A DNA stretch of 64,000 bases from assembly GCF_900105185.1 (NCBI RefSeq), contig NZ_FNTJ01000001.1, forward strand, positions 2,190,501-2,254,500, written 5' to 3'. Position 1 is the first letter of the stretch. Each line of letters starts with the position of its first letter. The stretch is from Pseudomonas saponiphila. GTDB taxonomy: Bacteria > Pseudomonadota > Gammaproteobacteria > Pseudomonadales > Pseudomonadaceae. The translations under genes were made by a program, and so were the position numbers. Under the pieces are notes generated by a model that did not search any database, was not told the DNA's origin, and saw only the letters and a list, made by a program, of their open reading frames with translations. Shown here piece by piece: positions 17,813 to 27,600 of the stretch.

Positions 17813-17915
17813 GAATGTTAATACACGCCGAGAATAGGCTAGGTAAATTTTCGTAGCTGATCTAGCATCGATTTCAGTCCCCCAACACCCGTTCTTCAAA
17901 AAGGTAGAACTGCCC

Positions 17916-19145
17916 ATGGAATTCGCCTATTCCCCCAAGGTTCAGGAGCTGCGTGAGCGCGTCACGGCGTTCATGGATGCCTATGTTTATCCGGCTGAAG
18001 CGGTTTTCGAGCGTCAGGTTGCCGAAGGCGATCGCTGGCAGCCGACCGCCATCATGGAAGAGCTCAAACTCAAGGCCAAGGCTGAAGGTCTGTGGAATTT
18101 GTTTCTGCCTGAGTCGGAACTGGGTGCCGGCCTGACCAACCTCGAATACGCACCACTGGCGGAGATCATGGGCCGTTCGCTGCTGGGCCCCGAGCCGTTC
18201 AACTGCTCGGCGCCGGATACCGGCAACATGGAAGTGCTGGTGCGCTATGCCAATGAGGAGCAGAAGCGGCGCTGGCTGGAGCCGCTGCTGCGCGGCGAGA
18301 TCCGCTCGGCATTCGCCATGACCGAGCCGGACGTAGCCTCGTCCGACGCCACCAACATGGCCGCCCGCGCGGTGCGCGACGGCGACCAGTGGCTGATCAA
18401 TGGCAAGAAGTGGTGGACCTCCGGCGCCTGTGATCCGCGTTGCAAGATCCTGATCTTCATGGGCCTGAGCAACCCCGATGCGCCACGTCACCAGCAGCAC
18501 TCGATGATCCTGGTGCCGGTGGATACCCCCGGGGTGAAGATCGTCCGTCCGCTGCCGGTGTTCGGCTACGACGATGCGCCTCACGGCCACGCCGAGGTGC
18601 TGTTCGACAACGTTCGGGTGCCCTATGAGAACGTGCTGCTGGGCGAGGGCCGCGGTTTCGAGATTGCCCAGGGCCGTCTTGGTCCAGGGCGCATCCATCA
18701 CTGCATGCGTTCGATCGGCATGGCCGAGCGTGCGCTGGAGCTGATGTGCAAGCGCGCGGTGAATCGCACCGCGTTCGGCAAGCCTCTGGCGCGCCTGGGG
18801 GGCAACATCGACAAGATCGCCGACTCGCGAATGGAAATCGACATGGCTCGGCTGTTGACCCTGAAAGCCGCGTACATGATGGACACCGTCGGTAACAAGG
18901 TAGCCAAGAGCGAGATTGCCCAGATCAAGGTGGTAGCACCGAACGTGGCCCTGCGGGTGATCGATCGGGCGATCCAGATTCACGGCGGGGCGGGCGTGTC
19001 CAATGATTTCCCCCTGGCCTACATGTACGCCATGCAGCGCACCTTGCGCCTGGCGGACGGCCCGGATGAAGTGCACCGCGCGGCCATCGGCAAGTACGAA
19101 ATCGGCAAGTACGTGCCCAGGGAGCTGCTGCGCAGCGGGCATTGA
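17916..19145 (+). CDS. Acyl-CoA dehydrogenase, ACAD10/11-like
   Basis: 409 residues with the three acyl-CoA dehydrogenase domains: helical N-terminus, middle beta domain ([31 protein letters not shown]) and C-terminal helical domain ([48 protein letters not shown]). The [10 protein letters not shown] segment and the absence of the LiuA-type YER Glu place it with ACAD10/11-type enzymes, where the base is an Asp near the C-terminus. It probably oxidises long or branched acyl-CoA. Divergent from a LysR gene. Exact substrate not readable. Confidence 0.85.
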   Translation: MEFAYSPKVQELRERVTAFMDAYVYPAEAVFERQVAEGDRWQPTAIMEELKLKAKAEGLWNLFLPESELGAGLTNLEYAPLAEIMGRSLLGPEPFNCSAPDTGNMEVLVRYANEEQKRRWLEPLLRGEIRSAFAMTEPDVASSDATNMAARAVRDGDQWLINGKKWWTSGACDPRCKILIFMGLSNPDAPRHQQHSMILVPVDTPGVKIVRPLPVFGYDDAPHGHAEVLFDNVRVPYENVLLGEGRGFEIAQGRLGPGRIHHCMRSIGMAERALELMCKRAVNRTAFGKPLARLGGNIDKIADSRMEIDMARLLTLKAAYMMDTVGNKVAKSEIAQIKVVAPNVALRVIDRAIQIHGGAGVSNDFPLAYMYAMQRTLRLADGPDEVHRAAIGKYEIGKYVPRELLRSGH

Positions 19146-19151
19146 TGAAAT

Positions 19152-19193
19152 CGCCGCCGGCCGTCCGGGCAAGCACCCGGCCGGTCGGCGGCG
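19152..19193. terminator. Long GC hairpin between convergent genes
   Basis: CGCCGCCGGCCG pairs with CGGTCGGCGGCG, enclosing CCGGG/CCCGG. It lies between the acyl-CoA dehydrogenase and the PstS-OmpA gene and has no T-run; a likely bidirectional transcript end. Confidence 0.5.
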
Positions 19194-19199
19194 GTGTAT

Positions 19200-20582
19200 T
19201 CAGTACACCCAGACTTCCACCCGCCGGTTCTTGATCCGGCCCTCGTCGGCCTGATTGGTCGCCACCGGCAGCTCGGCGCCAAAACCGCGGATCTCGCGCA
19301 ATACCACGCCGCTTTTCACCAGTTCCCGGCGGACTGCCATGGCTCGCAGCTTGGACAGCAGGGCGGCGCGTGCCGGGTCGCTCTTGGCATCGCCGAAGCC
19401 GGCCAGGGTCACTTGGCGCTCCAGCTTGCCGTGCTGGCGCAAGTAGTCCAGGACCCGATTCAGGTCCTGGCGCGCCTTGTTGTCCAGATTGGCGCTACCT
19501 TCCTCGAAGCGAAAGTTCACGCTCAGGCGTTGCGCGTCCCGGCTTAGTTGCTGGTAGGCCTCGGGCATCTGCAGGCTGGGCGTTACCCGCATGGCTTGCA
19601 CGGTCTGGGCGACAAAGCCGTTGGCGGCGACGATGGCCTGGCCCTTGGCGCTCTGGGCAAAATTCACCAAGGCTGCGGCCCAGGGATTCTGCTTGTTGGG
19701 GGGCAGGTACAGATACAGGCGCCGCGTTAGTGGGTAGTCCTCGGTGGCGATCAGGCTGTTGAGGGGCAGCATGGGCTGGGATTCGCCGTCGACAATCGCC
19801 ACCGCCTTGGCCTGGCGCACGTAGGGCAGGCCGATGAAACCGATGCCTTGCGGGTCGTGACTGACGGCGTCGGACAGTTGTTCGCTGGACTCGAAACGCT
19901 TGGCCGTCGGGTTCAACGTCTTGCCACGACGACTGAGGACCAGCTCTCTGAAGGTGTCGTAGGTGCCGGACTGATTATCCCGGGCATACAGATGGACTGC
20001 GCCGCCGGTGCTCCCCAGCTCTTCCCAGGTCTTGATCTCGCCGCTGAACAGGCGGGCCAGTTGCTCGGTGCTCAGTTGGTTCAGCGGGTTGTGCGGATGC
20101 AGGATGATGGCTAGGCCATCAATGGCGATGACCTGTTCGGCGCCGGGGCTCTTCAGGTCGCCCAGGCTTTCCAGGTCCACCAGTTCGCTGTCCTTGATGG
20201 GGCGGGAGGCCGCGGCCACATCGGCTTGGGCGTTCTGCAGCGCACTGAAGCCGGTGCTCGAGCCGTGGGCGGCAATCTCCACTTTGACAGTCCGGCCCTG
20301 GGGGGGCTGTCCCAGAACCTGTTGCTCATTGTCCTTGCCGCTGGCCTCGATGCGGATATCGCGCAGGCCCTGTTGCTCCAGCAAGCCCTTGACCAGCGCC
20401 GGACCGAGCCTGGCGCCAATGGTGTTGGAGCCCTGGATGCGCAGCACGGCGGTATTGTCGGTCGCCATGGGCAGGGCGGCGAACACCGACCAGGGCAGGG
20501 CGTAGCAGACGAAGCCGATCAGAAACAGGCTGATGGTCCGGCACCAGATATCTCGTTCACTGGCGGTGGAAGCGCGGGGCAT
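19200..20582 (-). CDS. PstS-like phosphate-binding domain fused to OmpA C-terminal domain
   Basis: 460 residues. Signal peptide (about 1-35, hydrophobic SLFLIGFVCYALPWSVFA). PstS-like periplasmic binding domain (about 45-330: RIQGSNTIGARLGPAL, AHGSSTGF, ASRPIKDSE, YARDNQSGTYDTFREL). Then an OmpA peptidoglycan-binding domain (about 345-460: VNFRFEEGSANLDNKARQDLNRVLDYL, LAGFGDAKSDPARAALLSKLRAMAVRREL, GFGAELPVATN, KNRRVEVWVY). It should bind a phosphate-like ligand while anchored to the cell wall. No transporter genes adjoin, which argues against classic ABC uptake; sensing or scavenging is an alternative. Convergent with the acyl-CoA dehydrogenase. Confidence 0.85.
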   Translation of the reverse strand: MPRASTASERDIWCRTISLFLIGFVCYALPWSVFAALPMATDNTAVLRIQGSNTIGARLGPALVKGLLEQQGLRDIRIEASGKDNEQQVLGQPPQGRTVKVEIAAHGSSTGFSALQNAQADVAAASRPIKDSELVDLESLGDLKSPGAEQVIAIDGLAIILHPHNPLNQLSTEQLARLFSGEIKTWEELGSTGGAVHLYARDNQSGTYDTFRELVLSRRGKTLNPTAKRFESSEQLSDAVSHDPQGIGFIGLPYVRQAKAVAIVDGESQPMLPLNSLIATEDYPLTRRLYLYLPPNKQNPWAAALVNFAQSAKGQAIVAANGFVAQTVQAMRVTPSLQMPEAYQQLSRDAQRLSVNFRFEEGSANLDNKARQDLNRVLDYLRQHGKLERQVTLAGFGDAKSDPARAALLSKLRAMAVRRELVKSGVVLREIRGFGAELPVATNQADEGRIKNRRVEVWVY

Positions 20583-20873
20583 GGCGGCACTGGCCTTCTA
20601 TATAGGAAGAGGGGAAGTGCTGGCGAGATTAAGTCAGGGAGGTGACAGGCATGTGACCGATGGCACTTTTCGGCAACAAATGGCGAAAGTCCTACATCGT
20701 AACTAGCTGTTTTCTCTAGATTTTTTGAGACTTGTCCTAAAGACCAGCCTCTGGGCGATGCGTAGAGTGGGCAACTTTGTCTGGCGGGGATTGGGGCGAC
20801 TGCCAACGCGTCGTCCCCGCGGATGCCTCGGCAGTGTTGAGCTGCCATTTCGTGGTAAGCAAAGGAGTTACAA
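20583..20873. other. Divergent intergenic region
   Basis: 291 bp between the PstS-OmpA gene and the DUF1508 gene. Moderately AT-rich around 20695-20740, so promoters for both are expected here, but I see no clear boxes, palindromes or RNA gene. Confidence 0.4.
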
Positions 20874-21206
20874 ATGAGTGCCTGGTTCGAGCTGAAGCAG
20901 TATGGCAGTGGTGCATGCAGATTCTTGCTGAAGACAAAGGAGGCGCAGACCATGCTTCAAAGCGAACGATTCCCATGCCGGGACAGTGCCGAGGCGGCTC
21001 TCGGCCTGTTCCGCGCACACTGCGCTTCTCCCGAGCGTTACGTCAAGAAAATTTCATCGGGCGGCAAACCTTATTTCAAGCTCAAGGCCGGCAAGGAAGT
21101 GATCCTGGTCAGCCATTTGTATGACTCGGAGCCCACGCTCGAGAGCGCCATCGACGCCATCGCAGCAGCCGGCACCACTGATCGGGTTGAAGTGGTCCAA
21201 ATGTAA
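20874..21206 (+). CDS. DUF1508 / YegP-family small protein
   Basis: 110 residues with two DUF1508-like units (about 3-48, FELKQYGSGACRFLLK; about 55-100, YVKKISSGGKPYFKLKAGKEVILVSHLYDSEPTLESAIDAI). Cytosolic, no signal. Ribosome binding site AAGGAG lies 9 bases before the ATG. The biochemical function of the family is unclear; members are small, often stress-related, and usually encoded alone. Followed by its own strong terminator. Confidence 0.85.
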   Translation: MSAWFELKQYGSGACRFLLKTKEAQTMLQSERFPCRDSAEAALGLFRAHCASPERYVKKISSGGKPYFKLKAGKEVILVSHLYDSEPTLESAIDAIAAAGTTDRVEVVQM

Positions 21207-21220
21207 GCGGTAGCAAGAAA

Positions 21221-21245
21221 AGCCCATCTGACGATGGGCTTTTTT
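21221..21245 (+). terminator. Intrinsic terminator after the DUF1508 gene
   Basis: AGCCCATC-TGAC-GATGGGCT then six T. It also lies just after the convergent xthA stop and could act on both strands. Confidence 0.9.
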
Positions 21246-21256
21246 GTGCCTGTCGA

Positions 21257-22069
21257 TCAGCTCAGTTCGAGCCAGATCGGCGCATGATCCGACGGCTTTT
21301 CCATGCCGCGCAGTTCATAGTCGACACCGGCATCCTTGACACGCGGCAACAGGCCCTGGGAGGCCATGATCAAGTCGATGCGCAGGCCACGCTTGGGCTC
21401 GTCCTCGAAGCCGCGGCTGCGGTAGTCGAACCAGCTGAAGCGGTCGTTCACCTCGGGGTTGAGGTGACGGAAGCTGTCCACCAGGCCCCAGTTCTTCAGG
21501 CGGGCCATCCACTCGCGTTCTTCCGGCAGGAAGCTGCATTTGCCGGTCTTGAGCCAGCGCTTGGCGTTGTCGGCGCCGATGCCGATATCGCAGTCTTCCG
21601 GGGAAATATTCACGTCGCCCATGACCACCAGGGGCTGGTCATTGCTGAAGCGACTTTCCAGCAGGTGCTGCAGATCGCTGTAGAAGCGCTGCTTGGCCGG
21701 GAACTTGGTCGGATGGTCACGGCTTTCGCCCTGGGGAAAGTAGCCATTCATGATGGTCACCGGCGTGCCATGGGCGTCGGCGAAGGTGCCCCAGATAAAG
21801 CGTCGCTGGGCGTCTTCGTCATCGCCTTCGAAACCTTTGTGCAGGGCCAGCGGCGCCTGGCGCGAGAGCAGGGCGACGCCGTAATGGCCTTTCTGGCCGT
21901 GGTAGTGCACGTGGTAGCCCAGGGCCTGGACGTCGGCGAGGGGGAACTGCTCGTCGGCGACCTTGGTTTCCTGCAGGCCGATCACGTCCGGCTGGTGTTT
22001 GTCGATCAGCGCCGCCAGCTGATGAGGGCGGGCGCGCAGCCCGTTGATATTGAACGAGACGATCTTCAT
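21257..22069 (-). CDS. xthA: Exodeoxyribonuclease III
   Basis: 270 residues, AP endonuclease / 3'-5' exonuclease of base-excision repair. Exo-endo-phosphatase motifs: FNINGLRAR (N7), GLQETKV (E34 metal ligand), [15 protein letters not shown] (Asp/Asn catalytic pair), and [10 protein letters not shown] (His/Asp). Start at [10 protein letters not shown], the usual XthA N-terminus; an upstream in-frame start would add 13 residues lacking family match. Divergent from a GNAT gene. Confidence 0.93.
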   Translation of the reverse strand: MKIVSFNINGLRARPHQLAALIDKHQPDVIGLQETKVADEQFPLADVQALGYHVHYHGQKGHYGVALLSRQAPLALHKGFEGDDEDAQRRFIWGTFADAHGTPVTIMNGYFPQGESRDHPTKFPAKQRFYSDLQHLLESRFSNDQPLVVMGDVNISPEDCDIGIGADNAKRWLKTGKCSFLPEEREWMARLKNWGLVDSFRHLNPEVNDRFSWFDYRSRGFEDEPKRGLRIDLIMASQGLLPRVKDAGVDYELRGMEKPSDHAPIWLELS

Positions 22070-22244
22070 GGTCGGCGGTCCTGGCAAAACAGCGATGCTA
22101 GCTGACAACGCCCGGGTCGACCAGCGTGGCAGCGCCGTGGATGCACTGCTAATGTCCTTGAGCGCGGGGAACGATCAGCGCCGCGCAGGGCTCGTAATAA
22201 CAAGAGCGCGGCCACCTGAGCCGGGGCCAGGGAGAGTGACCGTC

Positions 22245-22895
22245 ATGCCTGATACCTCCAACACCATTGCCGATATCCATATGCTCGACAGCGGTTATTC
22301 CCGTGAAGCTAGGTCGCTGTTGTACCAGGCCTACCGGCATGAACCGACTTTCGCGTTCATTTTCGAGTCCGAGCGCGGCGGTTACGAACAACGGGTACGG
22401 GCTACGGTGCGCGAGTTGGTCAAGCAGCATTTTCTTCAGGAGCTGCCGGCCATTGGCCTGCTGGTCAACGACCGGTTGATCGGCATTGCCTTGATTGCCC
22501 CGCCGCAACGGCGCCTGGGGATCACCGAAAGCTGGGCCTGGCGCCTGCGCATGCTGCTCGGCACCGGCTTTCGCTGCACCCGGCGTTACCTGGAGTACCA
22601 CCAGGCGGTACAGGCCTGTCTGCCCAGTGACGCGGTCCACGTATTGCCGTTGCTGGGGGTGCATCCGCAGTTCCAGGGGCAGCATTTTGGCGAGCAGTTG
22701 CTCGCGGCGGTGCACAACTGGTGCGCGGTGGACGAGCATTCCCAAGGAGTTGTGTTGGACACCGGCAATCCCCGTTATCTGGAGTTCTACAAGCGTCAGG
22801 GGTATGCCGAAGTCGGAGAGGTGGCCGTGGGACCGGTTCGCGAGCATGTATTCTTCCATCCCAACCCCCAGCTCTTACAAAGAGCAACAGGCTGA
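22245..22895 (+). CDS. GNAT-family N-acetyltransferase
   Basis: 216 residues. Acetyl-CoA binding motif A LLGVHPQFQGQHFGEQLLAAVHNW (about 140-165) and motif B VLDTGNPRYLEFYKRQGYAEVG (about 170-195) are clear. The N-terminal half (MLDSGYSREARSLLYQAYRHEPTF) contains an unusually long acceptor region. Acceptor unknown. The ATG at 22245 follows a purine-rich GGGAGAG about 11 bases upstream; longer in-frame starts would overlap xthA. Confidence 0.8.
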   Translation: MPDTSNTIADIHMLDSGYSREARSLLYQAYRHEPTFAFIFESERGGYEQRVRATVRELVKQHFLQELPAIGLLVNDRLIGIALIAPPQRRLGITESWAWRLRMLLGTGFRCTRRYLEYHQAVQACLPSDAVHVLPLLGVHPQFQGQHFGEQLLAAVHNWCAVDEHSQGVVLDTGNPRYLEFYKRQGYAEVGEVAVGPVREHVFFHPNPQLLQRATG

Positions 22896-22960
22896 TATAG
22901 AACTTTCCGTGCGTTAGAGCGCTCTATCGCCCTCCCAAGCTCGTGATAGCATCCGCGCCT

Positions 22961-24688
22961 ATGAAGTTTTCAGGAAGATTTACCAGCGGCTTTTTGCTGT
23001 TGTTCACAAGCTGTGCGGCGCTGGCGCAGAGCGAAATGGATGTCAGGGTAAAGCCCGCCAATGACGAGCTGAAGGCCAATGTGGAGGGATACATTGGTGA
23101 TGTCGGTGATCGTGATGAGCAAGCCCTGCTGCGGTTCAGTCGGGGGGCCGAGGAGCAGGCGAAGAAAGCCGCCCAGGCTCTGGGCTACTACCAGCCCCAT
23201 ATCCAGAGCGAAGTGCGCGGTGGCGACAAACCCCGCCTGCTGCTGCGTATCGATCCCGGCGAGCCGGTGCACCTGCGCAATGTCACGATCCGCGTCGAAG
23301 GTCCGGCGGCGTCCCTCAAGTCTTTTCGCACCCCCGACAGCGAGCAGCTCAAGCCGGGCGCGGTGCTCAATCATGGCCGTTATGAAGACGCCAAGCGCCT
23401 GATCCAGAACCAGGCCTCGCGCTACGGTTTTTTTAGCGGACGCTTTACGCGCCAGCAACTCTCGGTGGACCCACAGGCCGGCATCGCCGACATCGAACTG
23501 GTGTATGACAGCGGCCCGCGCTACACCCTGGGCAAGGTCAGCTTCACCGGGGATTCGCTGTTCGACGAAGACCTGCTACGGCGCATGGTGCCCTTCAAGA
23601 GCGGTGCCCCCTATGACTCGGAGCTGATCGCCGAACTCAACCAAGCGCTGCAGTCCAGCGGCTATTTCGAAGGCGTGCGGGTGGATGCCGCACCCACGGC
23701 CGCCGAACACCAAGTGATTCCGGTGGCGGTTCAACTGGAGACTCGCAAGCCGCGGACCCTGGGGCTGGGTTTGGGGTACTCCACCGACGTCGGTCCCCGG
23801 GTCAAGGCCAACTGGACCCGGCACTGGGTCAATCCCCAGGGCCACAGTTACGGCTGGGAGGCGGAAGTCTCGGCGCCCCGGCAGAACGTCGGCCTGTGGT
23901 ACGACATTCCCCTGGATCCGCCGCTGACCGACAAGCTGCGCTTCGCCGGTGGCTACCAGAACGAAGAACTCGCCGGCACCGACACCCTGAGCAAGCTGCT
24001 CACGGTGGGCCCCGAATGGCACAGCAAGTTGCCCAGCGGCTGGCAGCGGGTGGTGTCGCTGAAGTATCAGCGTGAGGAATATCGCCTCGGGGACGACTCG
24101 GGTCTGAGTAACCTGCTGATGCCCGGTCTGACTTATTCCTACCTGCGCAGTGACAACCGCATCGATCCGCACAACGGTTATCGCATCCAGTTCGACACCA
24201 AGCTGGCCAAGGAGGGCGTGGGTTCCGATACCAATCTGTTGTACGGCACGGTGCTGCTCAAGGGCCTGACCACGGCCTGGGACAATCACCGGTTTCTCGG
24301 CCGGGTGCAGTTCGGGGGCAGCGCCACCAACGGCTACAAGTCGATTCCGCCGTCTCTGCGCTTCTTTGCCGGTGGCGACCAGAGCGTGCGCGGTTACGAC
24401 TACCAGACCCTGTCGCCGAAAAACGCCGAAGGCGATCGCATCGGTGGCCGCTACATGGTGGCTGGCAGTGTCGAGTACCAATACTCCATTGCCGAGAAGT
24501 GGCGGATCGCGACCTTCGTCGACCAGGGCAACTCCTTCAATAAACTGGAACTGCCGAACCTCAAGACCGGGGTAGGCATGGGCCTGCGCTGGGTTTCGCC
24601 GGTCGGGCCGATCCGGGTCGACCTGGCCCATGCGCTGAATGATGACGGTGGTATTCGTTTGCACTTTTCCATGGGGCCAGAGCTTTGA
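22961..24688 (+). CDS. tamA: Translocation and assembly module outer-membrane protein TamA
   Basis: 575 residues. Signal peptide (MKFSGRFTSGFLLLFTSCAALA), three POTRA domains (about 25-265) and a BamA-type 16-strand barrel with the C-terminal signature RWVSPVGPIRVDLAHAL...RLHFSMGPEL and the VRGYDYQTLSP loop motif. With TamB it forms an envelope-spanning complex for autotransporter insertion and phospholipid transport to the outer membrane. Start at M22961 gives the signal peptide directly; the ATA/upstream in-frame codons would add six residues. Its stop overlaps the tamB start by 4 bases. Confidence 0.93.
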   Translation: MKFSGRFTSGFLLLFTSCAALAQSEMDVRVKPANDELKANVEGYIGDVGDRDEQALLRFSRGAEEQAKKAAQALGYYQPHIQSEVRGGDKPRLLLRIDPGEPVHLRNVTIRVEGPAASLKSFRTPDSEQLKPGAVLNHGRYEDAKRLIQNQASRYGFFSGRFTRQQLSVDPQAGIADIELVYDSGPRYTLGKVSFTGDSLFDEDLLRRMVPFKSGAPYDSELIAELNQALQSSGYFEGVRVDAAPTAAEHQVIPVAVQLETRKPRTLGLGLGYSTDVGPRVKANWTRHWVNPQGHSYGWEAEVSAPRQNVGLWYDIPLDPPLTDKLRFAGGYQNEELAGTDTLSKLLTVGPEWHSKLPSGWQRVVSLKYQREEYRLGDDSGLSNLLMPGLTYSYLRSDNRIDPHNGYRIQFDTKLAKEGVGSDTNLLYGTVLLKGLTTAWDNHRFLGRVQFGGSATNGYKSIPPSLRFFAGGDQSVRGYDYQTLSPKNAEGDRIGGRYMVAGSVEYQYSIAEKWRIATFVDQGNSFNKLELPNLKTGVGMGLRWVSPVGPIRVDLAHALNDDGGIRLHFSMGPEL

Positions 24689-27600
24689 AGCGTGGTTTGA
24701 AGATAACGCTGCTGGCGGTCCTTGCGCTGGTGATCCTGATCCTCCTGGCCGTGGCCGCTGTGCTGGGGACCCAGGCCGGGAGTCGCTGGGCCTTGACGCG
24801 GGTGCCGGGGCTGACCCTGGTGCATTTCGATGGCCGCCTCGGCGGCCAATGGAGTGCCGATCACCTGCTCTGGCAACAGGACGACAATCGAGTCGAGCTC
24901 AGCCAGGTGAAGTTCGCCTGGTCTCCCGCCTGCCTGCTGCGCCGCACCCTGTGCATCGAGCAATTGCAGGCCGAGCAGGTCAGCCTGCAATTGCCGCCCG
25001 GTGCCGAGGATGAAACAGATTCAGCTCCCATCAGCCTGCCGGAGCTGAAACTGCCACTGGCCATCGAACTGGGCCAGGTGCAGATCGGCAGCCTGCTGTT
25101 CAACGGCAGCGAACAGCTCAAGGGCTTGCAACTGGCGGCGCACTGGACCGCGCAAGGCCTGCAGATCGACTCGCTGCAGCTGCAGCGCGATGACTTGAGC
25201 CTGAACCTTTCCGGACTGTTGCAACCCGCTGGCGATTGGCCGCTGACCGCCCAGGGCACCCTCGCTTTGCCGGCTCCCGGTGGCGGCCCCTGGTCCCTGG
25301 CGCTGAAGGTGGAAGGCGACCTGCTCAAGACCCTGAAGCTGCATGCCGACAGCAGCGGCTACCTGCAAGGGCAATTGAGCGGCCAATTGCAGCCATTGGC
25401 GGAGAATCTGCCGGCAGAGGTGCGGATCACCGCCGATGGTTTCAAGGCCAGCGCCGATCTGCCGGACACCCTGCAGCTGGATCAGTTGGAACTGAGCGGC
25501 AAGGGTGACCTGAAAAGCGGCTACCAGCTGGCGGGCAAGGCCAATCTGCCTGCAGAGCAGGGGCCGGTGGCCCTGGTGCTGCAGGGCAAGGTCGACGCCA
25601 AGGGCGCACAGATTGCCGCTCTGGACCTGAATGCCAGCGACCAGCAGCACCTCAAGCTCAGCGGGCAACTGGACTGGAGCGAAGGTTTTGCCGCCGAGGC
25701 CAAGCTCGCCTGGCTGGATTTCCCTTGGCACCGCCTGTATCCGCTGATCGATGAGCCGGCCGTGCGGGTCCGCAGCTTCGACGCCGAGGTGGCTTATCGC
25801 GACGGTCATTACCTGGGCAACTTCAAGGGCGACCTGGACGGTCCGGCCGGCGCCTTCAGCCTGAGCAGTCCGTTCAGTGGCGACCTGACGAAAATCTACC
25901 TGCCGCAGTTCAAACTGGTGGCGGGGCAAGGCAAGGCCGAAGGTCACCTGAACCTGCAATTTGCCGATGGCATCGCCTGGGACACGGCCCTGGACCTGTC
26001 GGCGATCAATCCGGCGTATTGGCTGGCGGAGTTGCCCGGGACCCTGGCCGGCCTGTTGCGCAGTCAGGGTGAACTGAAGAATGAACAGCTCAAGCTCACT
26101 GCCGATCTGGACCTCAAGGGCCGCCTGCGCGGGCAACCGGCGCTGTTGCAGGCCAAGGCCGACGGCGCGGGGGAACAGTGGCAGCTGAGTGCGCTGGACA
26201 TCCGCCTCGGCGACAACAGCATCAAGGGAACGGGCAGCCTGCAGCACAAGCTCGCCGGGCAACTGGACATCAAGCTGCCGCGCCTGGGCCAGCTCTGGCC
26301 GCAGTTGCGCGGGCAGCTCACTGGTCGGGTGGATCTGGCCGGGACACTCAAGGCGCCACAGGGCAAGGTGGATCTTGCGGGGCAACAATTGGCTTTTGCC
26401 GAGAACCACCTGCAAAACCTCAAGCTGAATGCCACGCTCGATGGTGCACAAAAAGCTCAGGTGGAGCTCAAGGGCAGCGGAATTCAGGCGGGAGACACTC
26501 AGCTGGGCACCCTGACCCTGGCCGGCCAGGGCGATATCAAGAAACAGGCACTGCAACTGGGCCTGCAAGGCCCATTGCTGAAACTGGCCCTGGGCCTGGA
26601 CGGCACCCTGGATCAGGGCAACTGGCGCGGGCGCCTGGCCAATGGCGATGTGCAGACCGGCGGCCAGGACTGGAAGTTGCAGAGTCCGGCCAAACTGGAG
26701 CGGCTGGCCAGCGGCACCCTCAACTTCGGCGCTCACTGCTGGGTCAGTGGCGATGCCAGCTTGTGCGGCGAAGACCAGCGCTTGATGCCCGATCCGAAGC
26801 TGCGTTATCACCTCAAGCGCTTCCCCATCGACAGTCTGGCCCAATGGCTGCCCAAGGATTTTGCCTGGAAAGGCCTGCTCAATGCCGAGGTGCAGCTGGA
26901 TCTGCCGGCCAGCGGCCCCAAGGGGCAGGTGGTCCTGGACGCCAGCGGTGGCACCTTGCGGGTCAAGGATCAGGATCAGTGGCTGGACTTCCCCTATCAG
27001 GCGCTGAAGCTCGATACCCGCCTCAATCCGCGGCGCATCGATACCCAGTTGCAGTTCGATGGCGGCAAGTTGGGGCAGTTGATGGTGCAGGCGCAGATCA
27101 ATCCGCTGGCGAAAAACAAGCCTTTGTCCGGGGAGTTTCGTCTCAGTGGCCTGGACCTGTCGGTGGCGCGGCCCTTCGTGCCCATGGTGGAGAAGCTTGG
27201 CGGCAACCTGAATGGCAGTGGTCGCCTGTCGGGCGGGCTGTTGGCGCCTCAGGTCAATGGCAACCTGCAGCTCAGTGACGGGCAGGTGTCCGGCTCGGAG
27301 CTGCCCACCAGCCTTGAAGACCTGCAATTGACCGCACAGATCATGGGCGAGAGCGTGCGCCTGGACGGCGGCTGGAAAAGCGGCAAGTCCGGGCAGGGCA
27401 GCCTCACTGGCAACCTGGCCTGGGGTCGGGCGCTGGTGGTGGACCTGAGTCTCAAGGGCACGCAGTTGCCGGTGACGATCGAGCCCTATGCGGCGCTGGA
27501 AGTGGAGCCGGATCTGAAGATCTCGCTGCGCGACGACAAGCTGGCGATCGATGGCAAGGTGTTGATTCCCAGGGGCCAGATCACCGTGCGTGAACTGCCG

